Shown: positions 28,591 through 38,028, numbered from the stretch's first letter. The stretch: 64,000 nucleotides of DNA from Candidatus Woesearchaeota archaeon (GCA_014729505.1 WJJS01000021.1:22407-86406), one strand, 5' to 3'. Numbers and translations are program-made. Notes: generated by a model from the sequence alone, not told the origin.

Positions 28591-29806
28591 ATACTTAATG
28601 ACATACTTGATTTTTTTATTAATAATTCTTGGATGTACTGCTGTTGTTGCCCAATACAACAGTCCCAATATTCGTGTGACGATGCTGAATCAGGATCCTG
28701 ATCCCGTGCAGCCCGGCGATGTTGTGGAGGTGCGTCTCAAGATTGAAAATCTTGGTCAGGAAACCACTGAGGAAGTGATTGTTGAACTGTTACCTTCCTA
28801 TCCTTTCTCAGTGTACAGTGGCAGTGCAAAGCAAAATATTGGCAAAATGCAGGGTGCTCAAACCGGTGCTGATGCGGTCATTATTGATTATAAAGTAAAG
28901 GTTGATGAGGATGCTGTCGAGGGTGATACGGAGTTGGAGCTTCGCGTGCGTTGGAGCGATAATGCGTATCAGACTTTTACAGATAATCAGATTATGATTG
29001 ATGTGCAAACCTATGATGCGGTCTTAGCGATTGATCAAGTCACTATTGAAGATGAACAGATCGCACCAGGTCATGTTGGTTCCTTGACGTTAATGCTCAA
29101 GAATTTTGCTGACGGTCTGCTCAAAGATATTGAAGTAACGTTGAACTTGAATAGTACTCCGTTTTCTCCATTTCGTTCAACCGCTCAAAAGCGTGTGTTC
29201 CAGATTAAGTCGGATTACCAGATCCCCTTAGAATTTGAGCTTATTGCAAAGCCTGATGCAGAAGCAGGTGTCTATAATATTCCTGTGACTATCCGTTATA
29301 CTGATGATTTGGGCGTGGTGTATACAAAATCTGATTTGTTGTCGATGGTTGTGGGGCAGACTCCAGAACTCTCCGCGTACGTCAAGGAGTCTACGGTGGT
29401 TTCTGGCGGAAAGAAGGGCACGGTCACATTGGAGCTTGCTAATAGCGGCTCTACGAATGTAAAATTTTTGCAATTGACCTTGTTACCTTCTGAGGATTAT
29501 GAGATACTGTCGAGTACAAATACTATCTACATTGGTGATATTGATTCTGATGATATTGAGACGCAGGATTTTGATCTGTTCATAAAGTCTGTGGGAGAAC
29601 TGCTCTTGCCTGTGCAGGTTAAGTACAAGGATGCGAACAATAATCCTTATGAGCATACGTTCCAGGTACCTATGCGTGTGTATTCGACTCGTGAACGTTA
29701 TGCCTTTGGTTTGGCGCAGATACCTTATACGACCATTATTGTCGTACTTGCTCTTGCAGGTCTTGGTGGTTATTTCATATATCGTCGAGTGAAAAAGAAA
29801 AAATGA
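28583..29806 (+). CDS. Secreted CARDB/COG1361-like domain protein, TM-anchored
   Basis: Signal peptide, beta-rich repeats (ENLGQETTEEV), C-terminal TM and basic tail; ATGA-type overlaps with ABC genes. Confidence 0.8.
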   Translation: MRKYLMTYLIFLLIILGCTAVVAQYNSPNIRVTMLNQDPDPVQPGDVVEVRLKIENLGQETTEEVIVELLPSYPFSVYSGSAKQNIGKMQGAQTGADAVIIDYKVKVDEDAVEGDTELELRVRWSDNAYQTFTDNQIMIDVQTYDAVLAIDQVTIEDEQIAPGHVGSLTLMLKNFADGLLKDIEVTLNLNSTPFSPFRSTAQKRVFQIKSDYQIPLEFELIAKPDAEAGVYNIPVTIRYTDDLGVVYTKSDLLSMVVGQTPELSAYVKESTVVSGGKKGTVTLELANSGSTNVKFLQLTLLPSEDYEILSSTNTIYIGDIDSDDIETQDFDLFIKSVGELLLPVQVKYKDANNNPYEHTFQVPMRVYSTRERYAFGLAQIPYTTIIVVLALAGLGGYFIYRRVKKKK

Positions 29807-31023
29807 TCAGGGACTATGTCCTTCTTTCTTTAAGTAGCTTACGAAGTCGTAGGATGCGTTCGTGGCTCACGATGATTGGCATAGTTATTGGTATGTCTGC
29901 AGTCGTGAGTCTTATTAGTCTCGGGCAGGGTATGCAGGATTCCATTAATGATCAGTTTCAGCGTTTGGGAACGAATCGTTTGATTATTGCCCCTGGCGGC
30001 GAGTTTTTGGGTCCTGGTACTGCTGACATTGTCGCGCCGATTATGGATGATTCTGACGTGGACGTTATTCGCAATGTGAAGGGTATTACGCAGGTACAGG
30101 GGGCGTTGTCAAAAACCCTTAAAGTGGAGTTTAAAGATGAGATTCAGTTTGATTCTATTTTTGCATTTGAAACTGATAGTGACGCTGTTGATTTTGTTGA
30201 ATCCGTGGGATTATTTGATATTGCTGAGGGTCGTGAGTTAAAGAGCGGTGACAAATACAAAGCGGTTCTTGGATATAATGTCGCTAATGAAGCTTTTGAT
30301 GATCCTATTGAGGTCGGTCGTAAGATTCTTCTTGACGATATTGAGTTTGAAGTGGTCGGTGTTCAAAAGTTGATAGGGACCGGTATTCATGACGGGGTGA
30401 TTCGTATTCCTCAAGATACGCTTCGTGAATTAACTGATGAGCCGCGCAAATTGTCGATGATTTTTGCTCTTACTCAGCCGGATCTTAATCCAGTAAATGT
30501 TAAGGCAATAGTTGAGCGGGAGCTTCGCAAGCATCGCGATGTCAAGGAAGGCGAGGAGGATTTTAATGTGCAGACTGCTGAGCAGACGATCGGTCAATTG
30601 AATACGGTCTTGCTTGCCGTGCAGGTAGTCCTTGTTGGTATTGCAGCGATTTCTTTGCTTGTCGGCGGTATTGGCGTGATGAATACGATGTACACTTCTG
30701 TTCTTGAACGTACTAAAGAGATTGGTATTATGAAATCTATTGGTGCGCGCAACTCTCACGTTCTTACGTTGTTCTTGCTCGAGTCTGGTATGCTTGGTCT
30801 TGTCGGTGGATTGATGGGTTTGGGTCTTGGACTTGGCGTGGCTAAACTCGGCGAGTACTTGGCTATTGGTCTTGGTGCGAGTTTCTTTCGCATGCACATT
30901 AGTACGCTGCTCATCGTCGGAACTTTGATGTTTTCCTTTGTTCTTGGCATGTTTTCCGGTGCGTTTCCTGCGCGTCAGGCTGCACGATTACCACCTGTGG
31001 AGGCTTTGCGTTCGATAAAATGA
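29803..31023 (+). CDS. ABC transporter permease (MacB/FtsX-like)
   Basis: N-terminal TM, periplasmic-type domain, LLVGGIGVMNTMYTSVLERTKEIGIMKSIGA, PARQAARLPPVEALR. Confidence 0.93.
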   Translation: MIRDYVLLSLSSLRSRRMRSWLTMIGIVIGMSAVVSLISLGQGMQDSINDQFQRLGTNRLIIAPGGEFLGPGTADIVAPIMDDSDVDVIRNVKGITQVQGALSKTLKVEFKDEIQFDSIFAFETDSDAVDFVESVGLFDIAEGRELKSGDKYKAVLGYNVANEAFDDPIEVGRKILLDDIEFEVVGVQKLIGTGIHDGVIRIPQDTLRELTDEPRKLSMIFALTQPDLNPVNVKAIVERELRKHRDVKEGEEDFNVQTAEQTIGQLNTVLLAVQVVLVGIAAISLLVGGIGVMNTMYTSVLERTKEIGIMKSIGARNSHVLTLFLLESGMLGLVGGLMGLGLGLGVAKLGEYLAIGLGASFFRMHISTLLIVGTLMFSFVLGMFSGAFPARQAARLPPVEALRSIK

Positions 31024-32231
31024 TCAAGGACTATGTGTATTTCGCGTTTTTGAATTTTAGTGCGCGTAAATTGAGGACTTTTCTGACTGTTCTTGGCATT
31101 ATTATTGGTATTGCTGCAGTGGTTGGGTTAATTAGTATTGGCGAGGGATTGCAGGAAACGATTAATGAACAGTTTCGTGCGCTTGGTGGTGATAAGTTGA
31201 TTGTCACGCCAAAGGGTGGTGGTTTTGCTATTGGTGCGCCGTCGGGTAGTGCAGACCTTACAAAGGATGATTTGGATGTTGTGCGAAAGAGTCGTGGTAT
31301 GGATAAAGCGGGCGGTATGATTTTCAAGTTAGGGCAGGTTACGTATGGTGATGAGCGAAAGACTCCTTTTGTTTCCGGTATTCCTCAAGATGAGACTAAG
31401 GATATTTTTTCTGATATTCAGACGTTTTCGATTGTTGAAGGTCGCGATCTTATGGATGGTGATAAGTATTCTGCTGTTGTCGGTATTTTGTTGTATGAAG
31501 GCGAGTACTTTGATAAATCGGTGAAGATTCGCGATCGTCTTACCATTGAGGGGCAGGAGTTTAAGGTAGTAGGTGTTCTTGGACGAATTGGCAATCCTCA
31601 AGATGATAGTCAGATCTTGATTCCTCTTGAGGCGGCTCGTGAGATTTTTGATGAGCCTGAAAAGCTGGATTTCATTATGGGCCAAGTGCGTCCGGGTTTT
31701 ACCCCCTCGGATGTTGCGGATTCTGTAACTAGGGATTTGAGAAAGTTTCGTGACGTTGATGAGGATGAGGAGGATTTTGATGTGCAGACTTTTGAGCAGA
31801 TCCTTGAGACTTTTTCTGATATCTTTTCTGTTGTCCAGGCCATTCTTATTGGTATTGCCGCCATATCGTTGCTCGTCGGAGGCATTGGTATTATGAATAC
31901 GATGTATACGAGTGTGTTGCAGCGTACAAACGAGATTGGTCTGATGAAATCAATTGGCGCGCGTAATAGTGATATTGCTCTTTTGTTTGTGATAGAGTCG
32001 GGTTTTCTTGGTTTGGCTGGTGGAATTATTGGTCTTATTATTGGTGCGAGCATGGGATTGCTTGTCGAGTTTGGGGCCTCACAGGTAGGTCTTCCTTTTA
32101 ACACTCATTTATCTTTTACGTTACTTGTTGGTTCGTTGTTATTTAGTTTTGTGACAGGAGCTGTTGCAGGCGTTGCTCCTGCTATTAGTGCGAGTAAGCT
32201 TAAACCTGTGGAGGCTTTGCGGTATGAATAA
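31020..32231 (+). CDS. ABC transporter permease (MacB/FtsX-like), tandem paralog
   Basis: LLVGGIGIMNTMYTSVLQRTNEIGLMKSIGARNSDI; ASKLKPVEALRYE. Confidence 0.93.
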   Translation: MIKDYVYFAFLNFSARKLRTFLTVLGIIIGIAAVVGLISIGEGLQETINEQFRALGGDKLIVTPKGGGFAIGAPSGSADLTKDDLDVVRKSRGMDKAGGMIFKLGQVTYGDERKTPFVSGIPQDETKDIFSDIQTFSIVEGRDLMDGDKYSAVVGILLYEGEYFDKSVKIRDRLTIEGQEFKVVGVLGRIGNPQDDSQILIPLEAAREIFDEPEKLDFIMGQVRPGFTPSDVADSVTRDLRKFRDVDEDEEDFDVQTFEQILETFSDIFSVVQAILIGIAAISLLVGGIGIMNTMYTSVLQRTNEIGLMKSIGARNSDIALLFVIESGFLGLAGGIIGLIIGASMGLLVEFGASQVGLPFNTHLSFTLLVGSLLFSFVTGAVAGVAPAISASKLKPVEALRYE

Positions 32232-32574
32232 ACCAAGACAATTTACTAAAGAAGAGTTGGATTCAATTATTGTCAACTTGCTTAAAAGTCCTGCTCATGC
32301 TCAGGAGTTCATGGATATTTTTTCTTTCGACCAGAATTGGGACACTGTTAATAAGGAGATAAAGGTGCCGAGAGGTACTGGTTTTACTGAAGGGGAATGC
32401 CCTCAGTGTGATGAACCTTTGCGAACTCTTCATCAAAAATTTTGTTCTTCTGATGCCTATTTTTTTCTCGTATGTCCTCATTGCAAGGAAAAGGTTGGTT
32501 GTCATCTCGAGTTTACGGGTTACACGTGTGATCTTCAGTTTGAAGAGTATGATGAGGATGTTCACGGCGTCTAA
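32224..32574 (+). CDS. Zinc-ribbon small protein
   Basis: CPQCDEP...CSSDAYFFLVCPHCKEKVGCH; ATG 32224. Confidence 0.65.
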   Translation: MNKPRQFTKEELDSIIVNLLKSPAHAQEFMDIFSFDQNWDTVNKEIKVPRGTGFTEGECPQCDEPLRTLHQKFCSSDAYFFLVCPHCKEKVGCHLEFTGYTCDLQFEEYDEDVHGV

Positions 32575-32596
32575 TAGCGTCAAGAGTGGATTGACA

Positions 32597-32636
32597 AGTG
32601 TGTTAATGATGGAGATAGTGTGTTAATGATGGAGAG
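32597..32636. repeat. Two tandem 20-bp direct repeats
   Basis: AGTGTGTTAATGATGGAGAT / AGTGTGTTAATGATGGAGAG. Confidence 0.85.
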
Positions 32637-32726
32637 ATGGCGTTATGGAGATGGTATTTTGCTGGTAAGAGTGTTTTGGGTGTGTAATGTCATGTGCGGT
32701 ACGGTGGTGTGTAAGTAGAACGTGTT

Positions 32727-33101
32727 GTGGCAAAGCTTAAATTATATAGTGTCTTTACGAGTGGTATGAGGTGGTCTGATATTGTTAAGTGGGCGACTGT
32801 TGATATTGCCCCATTGCCAAAGGTGGCGGTGCGTCCCCGGCGACAATCGGTTACTGACTGGATTAATCTTGATCGTCAGGTGACGGTGTTTGTTCCGGAT
32901 CTCCCCCGCTCAACAAAGTGTCGTAATAAGTGGCGCTGTTATTTGTTTTCCTGGATCTTTGATGCGCGCGTGGAAAAAAAACGTCCGCATCCTCATGATG
33001 AGATTGTTAAGCATTTGTTGCCTCAAATTGAATCCATTCTTGGTAATAAGCCTAAAAAGAGGGAGAAGCGCTATTGGGAAGAGTGGGTTGAAAAACCTTA
33101 A
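32727..33101 (+). CDS. Hypothetical protein (124 aa)
   Basis: Intact ORF with GTG start; internal ATG 32766 is an alternative start. Confidence 0.45.
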   Translation: MAKLKLYSVFTSGMRWSDIVKWATVDIAPLPKVAVRPRRQSVTDWINLDRQVTVFVPDLPRSTKCRNKWRCYLFSWIFDARVEKKRPHPHDEIVKHLLPQIESILGNKPKKREKRYWEEWVEKP

Positions 33102-34036
33102 TGTTTTACCAGTTTTGCAACGAAGAATCCTTCTGTATCGTTATCCTGCGGCCATAGTCGCAATGCGTTGTTGATTTCTTTTTTGTATGTTTGTCCTTCA
33201 AATTCTAGGATTGCTGGCGATCGTTTAAGTGACAGTGTAATTGGTGCGAGATGTGCTTGCGGTTCTCGTTTTAAAAATGCATCGAGGACGCCTTCGTTCT
33301 CTTCTGGTTCGAGTGAACACGTTGAATATACTAGTGTTCCTCCTGGTTTGAGCAGTGTGAATGCGTGACTGAGTAGTTGTAGTTGTACTCTCGTGAGTCG
33401 TTGTACCATTTTTGGGTTCCACATGGTAATTGTTTTGATGCTTTTTCGTATTGTTCCTGTGCCTGAGCATGGTGCATCGACGAGTATGCGATCAAATTGT
33501 ACTGTTGGGAATCGTTCTCCTTTTGTTTTGGTGATGACTGCGTTATGCACGCCGCATCGTTGCAGGTTAATACCGAGTGCTGCGAGTCGTGTGCCTGTAA
33601 TGTCGTTTGCAAAGAGCGATCCTGTGTTGGTCATGTGTTGTGCGAGTTGTGATGTTTTTGATCCTGGCGCTGCACACAAATCGAGTACCTGTTCGCCAGG
33701 TTGCGGTTTCAATACCAGTGGCGGGATCATCGAGGCAGCTTCTTGAATGTAGTAGTAACCTAGCATGTGTTCTATCGTGTTGCCGATGTCGAGTCGTCCT
33801 TCTTTGTGTTCCAGCCAAAAACCGTATGGCGCCCAAGGGACGGGTGTTAAGTCAAAGCGATCGCTTAGGCGTGTAACGAGTTCTTCGACAGTGATCTTAA
33901 GGGTGTTGACGCGAATTGATTTGCGTAGAAAGCTTAGCGAGTAATTCTTGAATGTCTCCCAGTCTGTGAGTGTGGAGTATCGTTCTATGAATTTCTCCTT
34001 GAATGGGGGTGGATTCGGTATCGCTTTGAGTGGCAT
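33098..34036 (-). CDS. RNA m5C methyltransferase (NOL1/NOP2/Sun family)
   Basis: VLDLCAAPGSKTSQLA, DAPCSGTGTIRKS, LVYSTCSLEPEENEG. Confidence 0.95.
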   Translation of the reverse strand: MPLKAIPNPPPFKEKFIERYSTLTDWETFKNYSLSFLRKSIRVNTLKITVEELVTRLSDRFDLTPVPWAPYGFWLEHKEGRLDIGNTIEHMLGYYYIQEAASMIPPLVLKPQPGEQVLDLCAAPGSKTSQLAQHMTNTGSLFANDITGTRLAALGINLQRCGVHNAVITKTKGERFPTVQFDRILVDAPCSGTGTIRKSIKTITMWNPKMVQRLTRVQLQLLSHAFTLLKPGGTLVYSTCSLEPEENEGVLDAFLKREPQAHLAPITLSLKRSPAILEFEGQTYKKEINNALRLWPQDNDTEGFFVAKLVKH

Positions 34037-34125
34037 GTGCTTGCTATTCTGGCCGTTTATAAAAATGGTTGCTTGTACGTCAACGATATTCTTTTAAAGA
34101 TGTACTGCTTGCATACCTTTATACT

Positions 34126-35046
34126 ATGATAAAGAGGATGCAGAGTCTATGGATTCTTAGTATAGTGGTGACTCTGTTAGTGATACCTTTCGCCTTTGCT
34201 GACGATGGATATCCTCGTTCCATTGTTGATATTTGGCTCACTGCTAGTGAAACGGAATTGTCTGTCGGGGAATTGTTTACTGTTACCGGGACGTATTGGG
34301 TCTTTGATGGCGAACCAAGTGGTGAGTGGACGCTTCGTCTTGCGACACAAAAACAAGGCATTCCCGTCGACGGATCTTGTTCTCCTGGCGAATTGTTTGA
34401 AGTGCTTGAGGCTAACGTGAGTGAGTGCCCGATGTGTACTGCTCTTAGTGACGGAAGTGTCGAAGTCAGCGATCAGCAGAGATGGCTACATCGTGTCGTA
34501 TGGACTCTACGGGTCTGTGAGGATGCCGACAAAGTGCATCCTATTAAATTGACCACGGCGCTCGTGAATAAAACGACGCCCGGCAATCATTGGTTCACTG
34601 ACAAAACAAAGACTCTTCATATCGGGCCTGCAACTTCAGTGCTTGGTTTTACTTTGACTCTTCCCGGTCAAGCTCCAACAAATGAGAGTACTGCTCAAAT
34701 GGTTTTCAATAGTTCTGCTGCTTCTGCTGAAGGTGTTGATCCTTGCGTTCACGCTACTTCTCATTGTCAATCGAGTTCCGTGCCTTTTTTTGTGTATCAC
34801 AATACGGGTACTGAAACCTTTGATCTTTCAATTCTTTTGGATCAAGAGTTTCCTTCTGTGTTTGAGCTTGGCGTTGCCATGTCTTATGCTCCAAGCGCTG
34901 CTGTTACTGTTGGTACTGCCCCTCTTTTTGTGGGTTCTTTGGAGCCCGGTAGTAGTTTGGATGCCTATTTTTTTGGAAAGTTTATTAATGCGTACCCCTT
35001 TCATAGTACGAATCGGACTCTTACGAGCCGGGGGGTTTCATCATGA
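34126..35046 (+). CDS. Secreted protein with C-terminal GFTLTLP...RTLTSxGxSS domain
   Basis: Signal peptide MIKRMQSLWILSIVVTLLVIPFAFAD; C-terminal half resembles the 35942-36475 product. Confidence 0.75.
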   Translation: MIKRMQSLWILSIVVTLLVIPFAFADDGYPRSIVDIWLTASETELSVGELFTVTGTYWVFDGEPSGEWTLRLATQKQGIPVDGSCSPGELFEVLEANVSECPMCTALSDGSVEVSDQQRWLHRVVWTLRVCEDADKVHPIKLTTALVNKTTPGNHWFTDKTKTLHIGPATSVLGFTLTLPGQAPTNESTAQMVFNSSAASAEGVDPCVHATSHCQSSSVPFFVYHNTGTETFDLSILLDQEFPSVFELGVAMSYAPSAAVTVGTAPLFVGSLEPGSSLDAYFFGKFINAYPFHSTNRTLTSRGVSS

Positions 35047-35912
35047 ACAGATGGCTGTTAGGCCTAGCCGTTGTCACTCTTGTAGTCTTAGTTGGCTGCT
35101 CGCAACCCGTGGTAGTGGTGAATACGTCTGTCAATACTGATGCTCCTGTTCGTGATAAGCCTTACAGTGAAGCGCTTGAAAGGGAGATTGAAAAGGAGCT
35201 TGCTGGCGACCTTGCTCAAACGCGCCCTGACTATTTGCCTGAAGCGATGTTTTCTTTACTTCCTGCTTTTCCTCAAGATTTTTACTCTGTAAGAACTCTT
35301 GTGCGTGCCGGACGTATCACCGATTTTGAAAAGCTCGAGCCTGAGTATTGGTTGCAACCGGAATTCTTCCCTCAATTCGAAGATATTGGTGTTCCTTTGC
35401 TTCAAAACCCTCCTGAGGATCGTTGGGGTGCTTTTGGTATGGCGTCGTATCCTGCTGAATCCATTGGTACGATCGCTAAAGGTGAAACCTTGAGTTTCTA
35501 CTTTTTTATGAAGAGCAATTATCTTGTTGAAACGTATCAAGGTGTTCAATTGTCTCTTGACTTTCCTGCCACTGCACAAGTCAGTACCGGTCTTGAATTG
35601 CCCGACGGATCTAAGGTCGTCGAGCAAGATGAGGTGGCAAAGTATTTTGATGTGCGTATTAGTCCTGATGCGTTCTTACTCGAACCTAACTATCCTTTGT
35701 TTAGGCCGAATGGCACCCAAAAGATTGCTGTTCATATCACTGTAAAGGAAGATGCGCCGCTTGGCAATTATGCTATCACACTCGATACTACTAAAGTTCC
35801 TGAAGAACTTGAATCGCTTTGGATGGAAGAGTATTTGACAAAGTATGCTAGTGGCAGTTTGACAAAGTTGGACAAACCGTTTTTTACCGCTTTTGTCTCT
35901 GTAGCTGAATAA
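35043..35912 (+). CDS. Putative lipoprotein (289 aa)
   Basis: LAVVTLVVLVGCSQ lipobox; ATGA overlap with previous gene. Confidence 0.75.
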   Translation: MNRWLLGLAVVTLVVLVGCSQPVVVVNTSVNTDAPVRDKPYSEALEREIEKELAGDLAQTRPDYLPEAMFSLLPAFPQDFYSVRTLVRAGRITDFEKLEPEYWLQPEFFPQFEDIGVPLLQNPPEDRWGAFGMASYPAESIGTIAKGETLSFYFFMKSNYLVETYQGVQLSLDFPATAQVSTGLELPDGSKVVEQDEVAKYFDVRISPDAFLLEPNYPLFRPNGTQKIAVHITVKEDAPLGNYAITLDTTKVPEELESLWMEEYLTKYASGSLTKLDKPFFTAFVSVAE

Positions 35913-35941
35913 AACTAAGAAAGAAAAAGGAGGAAAAACAT

Positions 35942-36475
35942 ATGAAGAAATTGTTAGGACTTGTCCTGGCGCTGGGATTGTTGGCCGGTCTTGCTACTGC
36001 TGATACGGTCTCAACGACAACGCAAGTACAGTTTAATGTGGATACTGTTGTTGGTTTTACGCTAACACTACCTAGTGAAACCGCTGTGAGTGCAAGTTCC
36101 GGTGGTGCTGCAACGACGAGCATTGAGTTTGTAAGTACGACCGGTGACGATCAAAACGTGAACGCGAAAGTCTCTGGTGGCGCAACACAAGCGAGTGGTT
36201 CGCCCATCTTCCAGTATGATAATACCGGAACTGTTGATCTTGACATCACTGTCTCTTTGGATAGTGATTTGCCGAGTTGTATGACGCTTCGTGGTGATAC
36301 GACGTACAGCGGCGCGGACACTGGTGATGAAATCACAAGTTCAAGTGATACTGAAGTGGTAGCAGACTTTGCGCCAAGCGCTGGTGCTCAAGACTGGTAC
36401 ATGAAGACTGATTTCACTGGTTGTACTGCTAGTGATGGTGTCACGAGAACTTTAACGAGTCAAGGATCCTCGTAA
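35942..36475 (+). CDS. Small secreted beta-rich protein, likely abundant structural/surface protein
   Basis: Strong SD AGGAGG, signal peptide MKKLLGLVLALGLLAGLATAD, low-complexity S/T/G/D-rich beta domain. Confidence 0.75.
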   Translation: MKKLLGLVLALGLLAGLATADTVSTTTQVQFNVDTVVGFTLTLPSETAVSASSGGAATTSIEFVSTTGDDQNVNAKVSGGATQASGSPIFQYDNTGTVDLDITVSLDSDLPSCMTLRGDTTYSGADTGDEITSSSDTEVVADFAPSAGAQDWYMKTDFTGCTASDGVTRTLTSQGSS

Positions 36476-36482
36476 TAACCTT

Positions 36483-37217
36483 ATGGGCCCTGTACTGCGG
36501 TTACTGAGTCTAGTTGTAACAGTAGTGCTTGCGCTCTCTTTTCCTTCTTTTGCTACGAGTGTTGGAACGCCTATTGAGTTTTCTATTTCTTCTGCACCGT
36601 CGAGTTCTGGCGGAGGTGGAGGGGGTGGGAGTAGTAGAACGCGACCGGAGTGTGTCGAGCAATGGGCTTGTTCAAATTATGAGTCTTGTGAAAATGGTGT
36701 GCAATCGCGCACCTGTGAGGATCTTGCAGGTTGTGGTACTTCTGTAAGCAAACCTTCAACGAGTAGATCGTGTCAGTCGACGTGTATGCCGCAGTGGCAT
36801 TGTTCTGAATGGTCGGACTGTGATGCTGGTCTTTCCCAACGCAATTGCACTGATCTTGCGCGTTGTTTTGAAGCTACTCCTCCTGACCGTGTGCAATCCT
36901 GCATTCCTTCTTGTGAACTGAATGGTTCTTGCCTTCCTGAAATCCCTTGTACTGATTGTGATCTTGTTAATGAAACGCCCACTCCTTTGACCGGAGCGGT
37001 CGTGACGCCACCACAAGACTCTAGTGCTTTGTGGTATCTCTTCTTGGCTCTTGTGTCTGTGCTGGTGTTGATCTTTCTTGTCAAACGAACTAAGGAACAC
37101 AAAAAAGTGCTGTCTCAAAAGATCCGTATCTATCCTGCAAAGAAACGGGGAAGTCTTTCTCATAAGGTGAATCCTCACGGTCATGTGAGGGTGTATGTCA
37201 AGGATAAGAAACGTTAG
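36483..37217 (+). CDS. Secreted TM-anchored protein with Gly7 linker and two TSP1-like repeats
   Basis: GGGGGGGSSRTRPECVEQWACSNYESC...CMPQWHCSEWSDC; LTGAVV then TM. Confidence 0.8.
   Translation: MGPVLRLLSLVVTVVLALSFPSFATSVGTPIEFSISSAPSSSGGGGGGGSSRTRPECVEQWACSNYESCENGVQSRTCEDLAGCGTSVSKPSTSRSCQSTCMPQWHCSEWSDCDAGLSQRNCTDLARCFEATPPDRVQSCIPSCELNGSCLPEIPCTDCDLVNETPTPLTGAVVTPPQDSSALWYLFLALVSVLVLIFLVKRTKEHKKVLSQKIRIYPAKKRGSLSHKVNPHGHVRVYVKDKKR
36651..36902 (+). other. Two TSP1-like 6-Cys repeats (36651-36773, 36783-36902), preceded by Gly7 run (36609-36629)
   Basis: C-x3-W-x-C-x5-C...RxC-x-DxxxC pattern in both. Confidence 0.75.
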
Positions 37218-37258
37218 TCTTCTTCTCTTTCCTCCCTCTCGAGTTTTTGATCCCAGAA

Positions 37259-37729
37259 TTAGATGCTGAGTTGTTGACAGCACACTTCGCCTTCGTGACA
37301 TGCAGATGCGTCGAGCAATGTTGAGCATTGGCTGGCTTCTGTCTCCGGTACGCAAATGCTGTTTGCCGGGCCGCATGTTTGCTCTTGACAGTCTGGATCG
37401 TACTGGCAATGCTTGTTGCATGCTTTGTTTGCACTGCAATCGAGTTGAACGCAATACCCTCTTCCTTGTCTTGTTCGGCAACTGATCGCTTCACACTTGC
37501 CGTCTTCACACGCTGTTGCGCATGTTTCGCCTGGCGGACACTGTTTTCCTGCCATGCAACGATGTTGTGATGGGCAGTCATTGCTAAACACCGTTGCTCC
37601 TGTAAGGGTTTGTGTTGAGGTGTAGATTCCTGCTACTGCGATTCCTAGGGCAAGGATGAGAATGGCCAGATGAGCGTTCCATGATCCTTGTCGTTTGGTT
37701 CGCAGTTGTTGAAAACGGGTCACGTTCAT
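37259..37729 (-). CDS. N-terminally membrane-anchored Cys-rich secreted protein (156 aa)
   Basis: Single N-terminal TM followed by LTGATV and a ~110-aa tail with 18 Cys. Confidence 0.75.
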   Translation of the reverse strand: MNVTRFQQLRTKRQGSWNAHLAILILALGIAVAGIYTSTQTLTGATVFSNDCPSQHRCMAGKQCPPGETCATACEDGKCEAISCRTRQGRGYCVQLDCSANKACNKHCQYDPDCQEQTCGPANSICVPETEASQCSTLLDASACHEGEVCCQQLSI

Positions 37730-37881
37730 GGAGTGCAGAGGGTAGCTGAGGTATAAAAATATTCGTTCCGCTACTCGTTTGGTTGATACGCCTTCACTCC
37801 ATATTTCTATCTACTTCCGCGTATGTACTAGTAAATATGTAGAAATATTTAAAAATGACTTCGTCTCACCACCATGCATTC

Positions 37882-38028
37882 ATGCCTAAAAAGAGGAATA
37901 AAAAGGTAACATTAAGTATAGATAGTTCTACCTACGAAATGTTCAAAAGGTACTGCGAGCGCAATGCCATCATGATTTCTAAAAAGGTTGAGATCTGGAT
38001 GAAAAAAGAGATGGAGGGCAAGAAATGA
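37882..38028 (+). CDS. RHH (ribbon-helix-helix)-like small DNA-binding protein, RHH-1 (48 aa; alternative ATG 37855)
   Basis: MPKKRNKKVTLSIDSSTYEMFKRYCERNAIMISKKVEIWMKKEMEGKK*; stop overlaps ATG of 38025 gene (ATGA); not in ORF track. Confidence 0.75.
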   Translation: MPKKRNKKVTLSIDSSTYEMFKRYCERNAIMISKKVEIWMKKEMEGKK

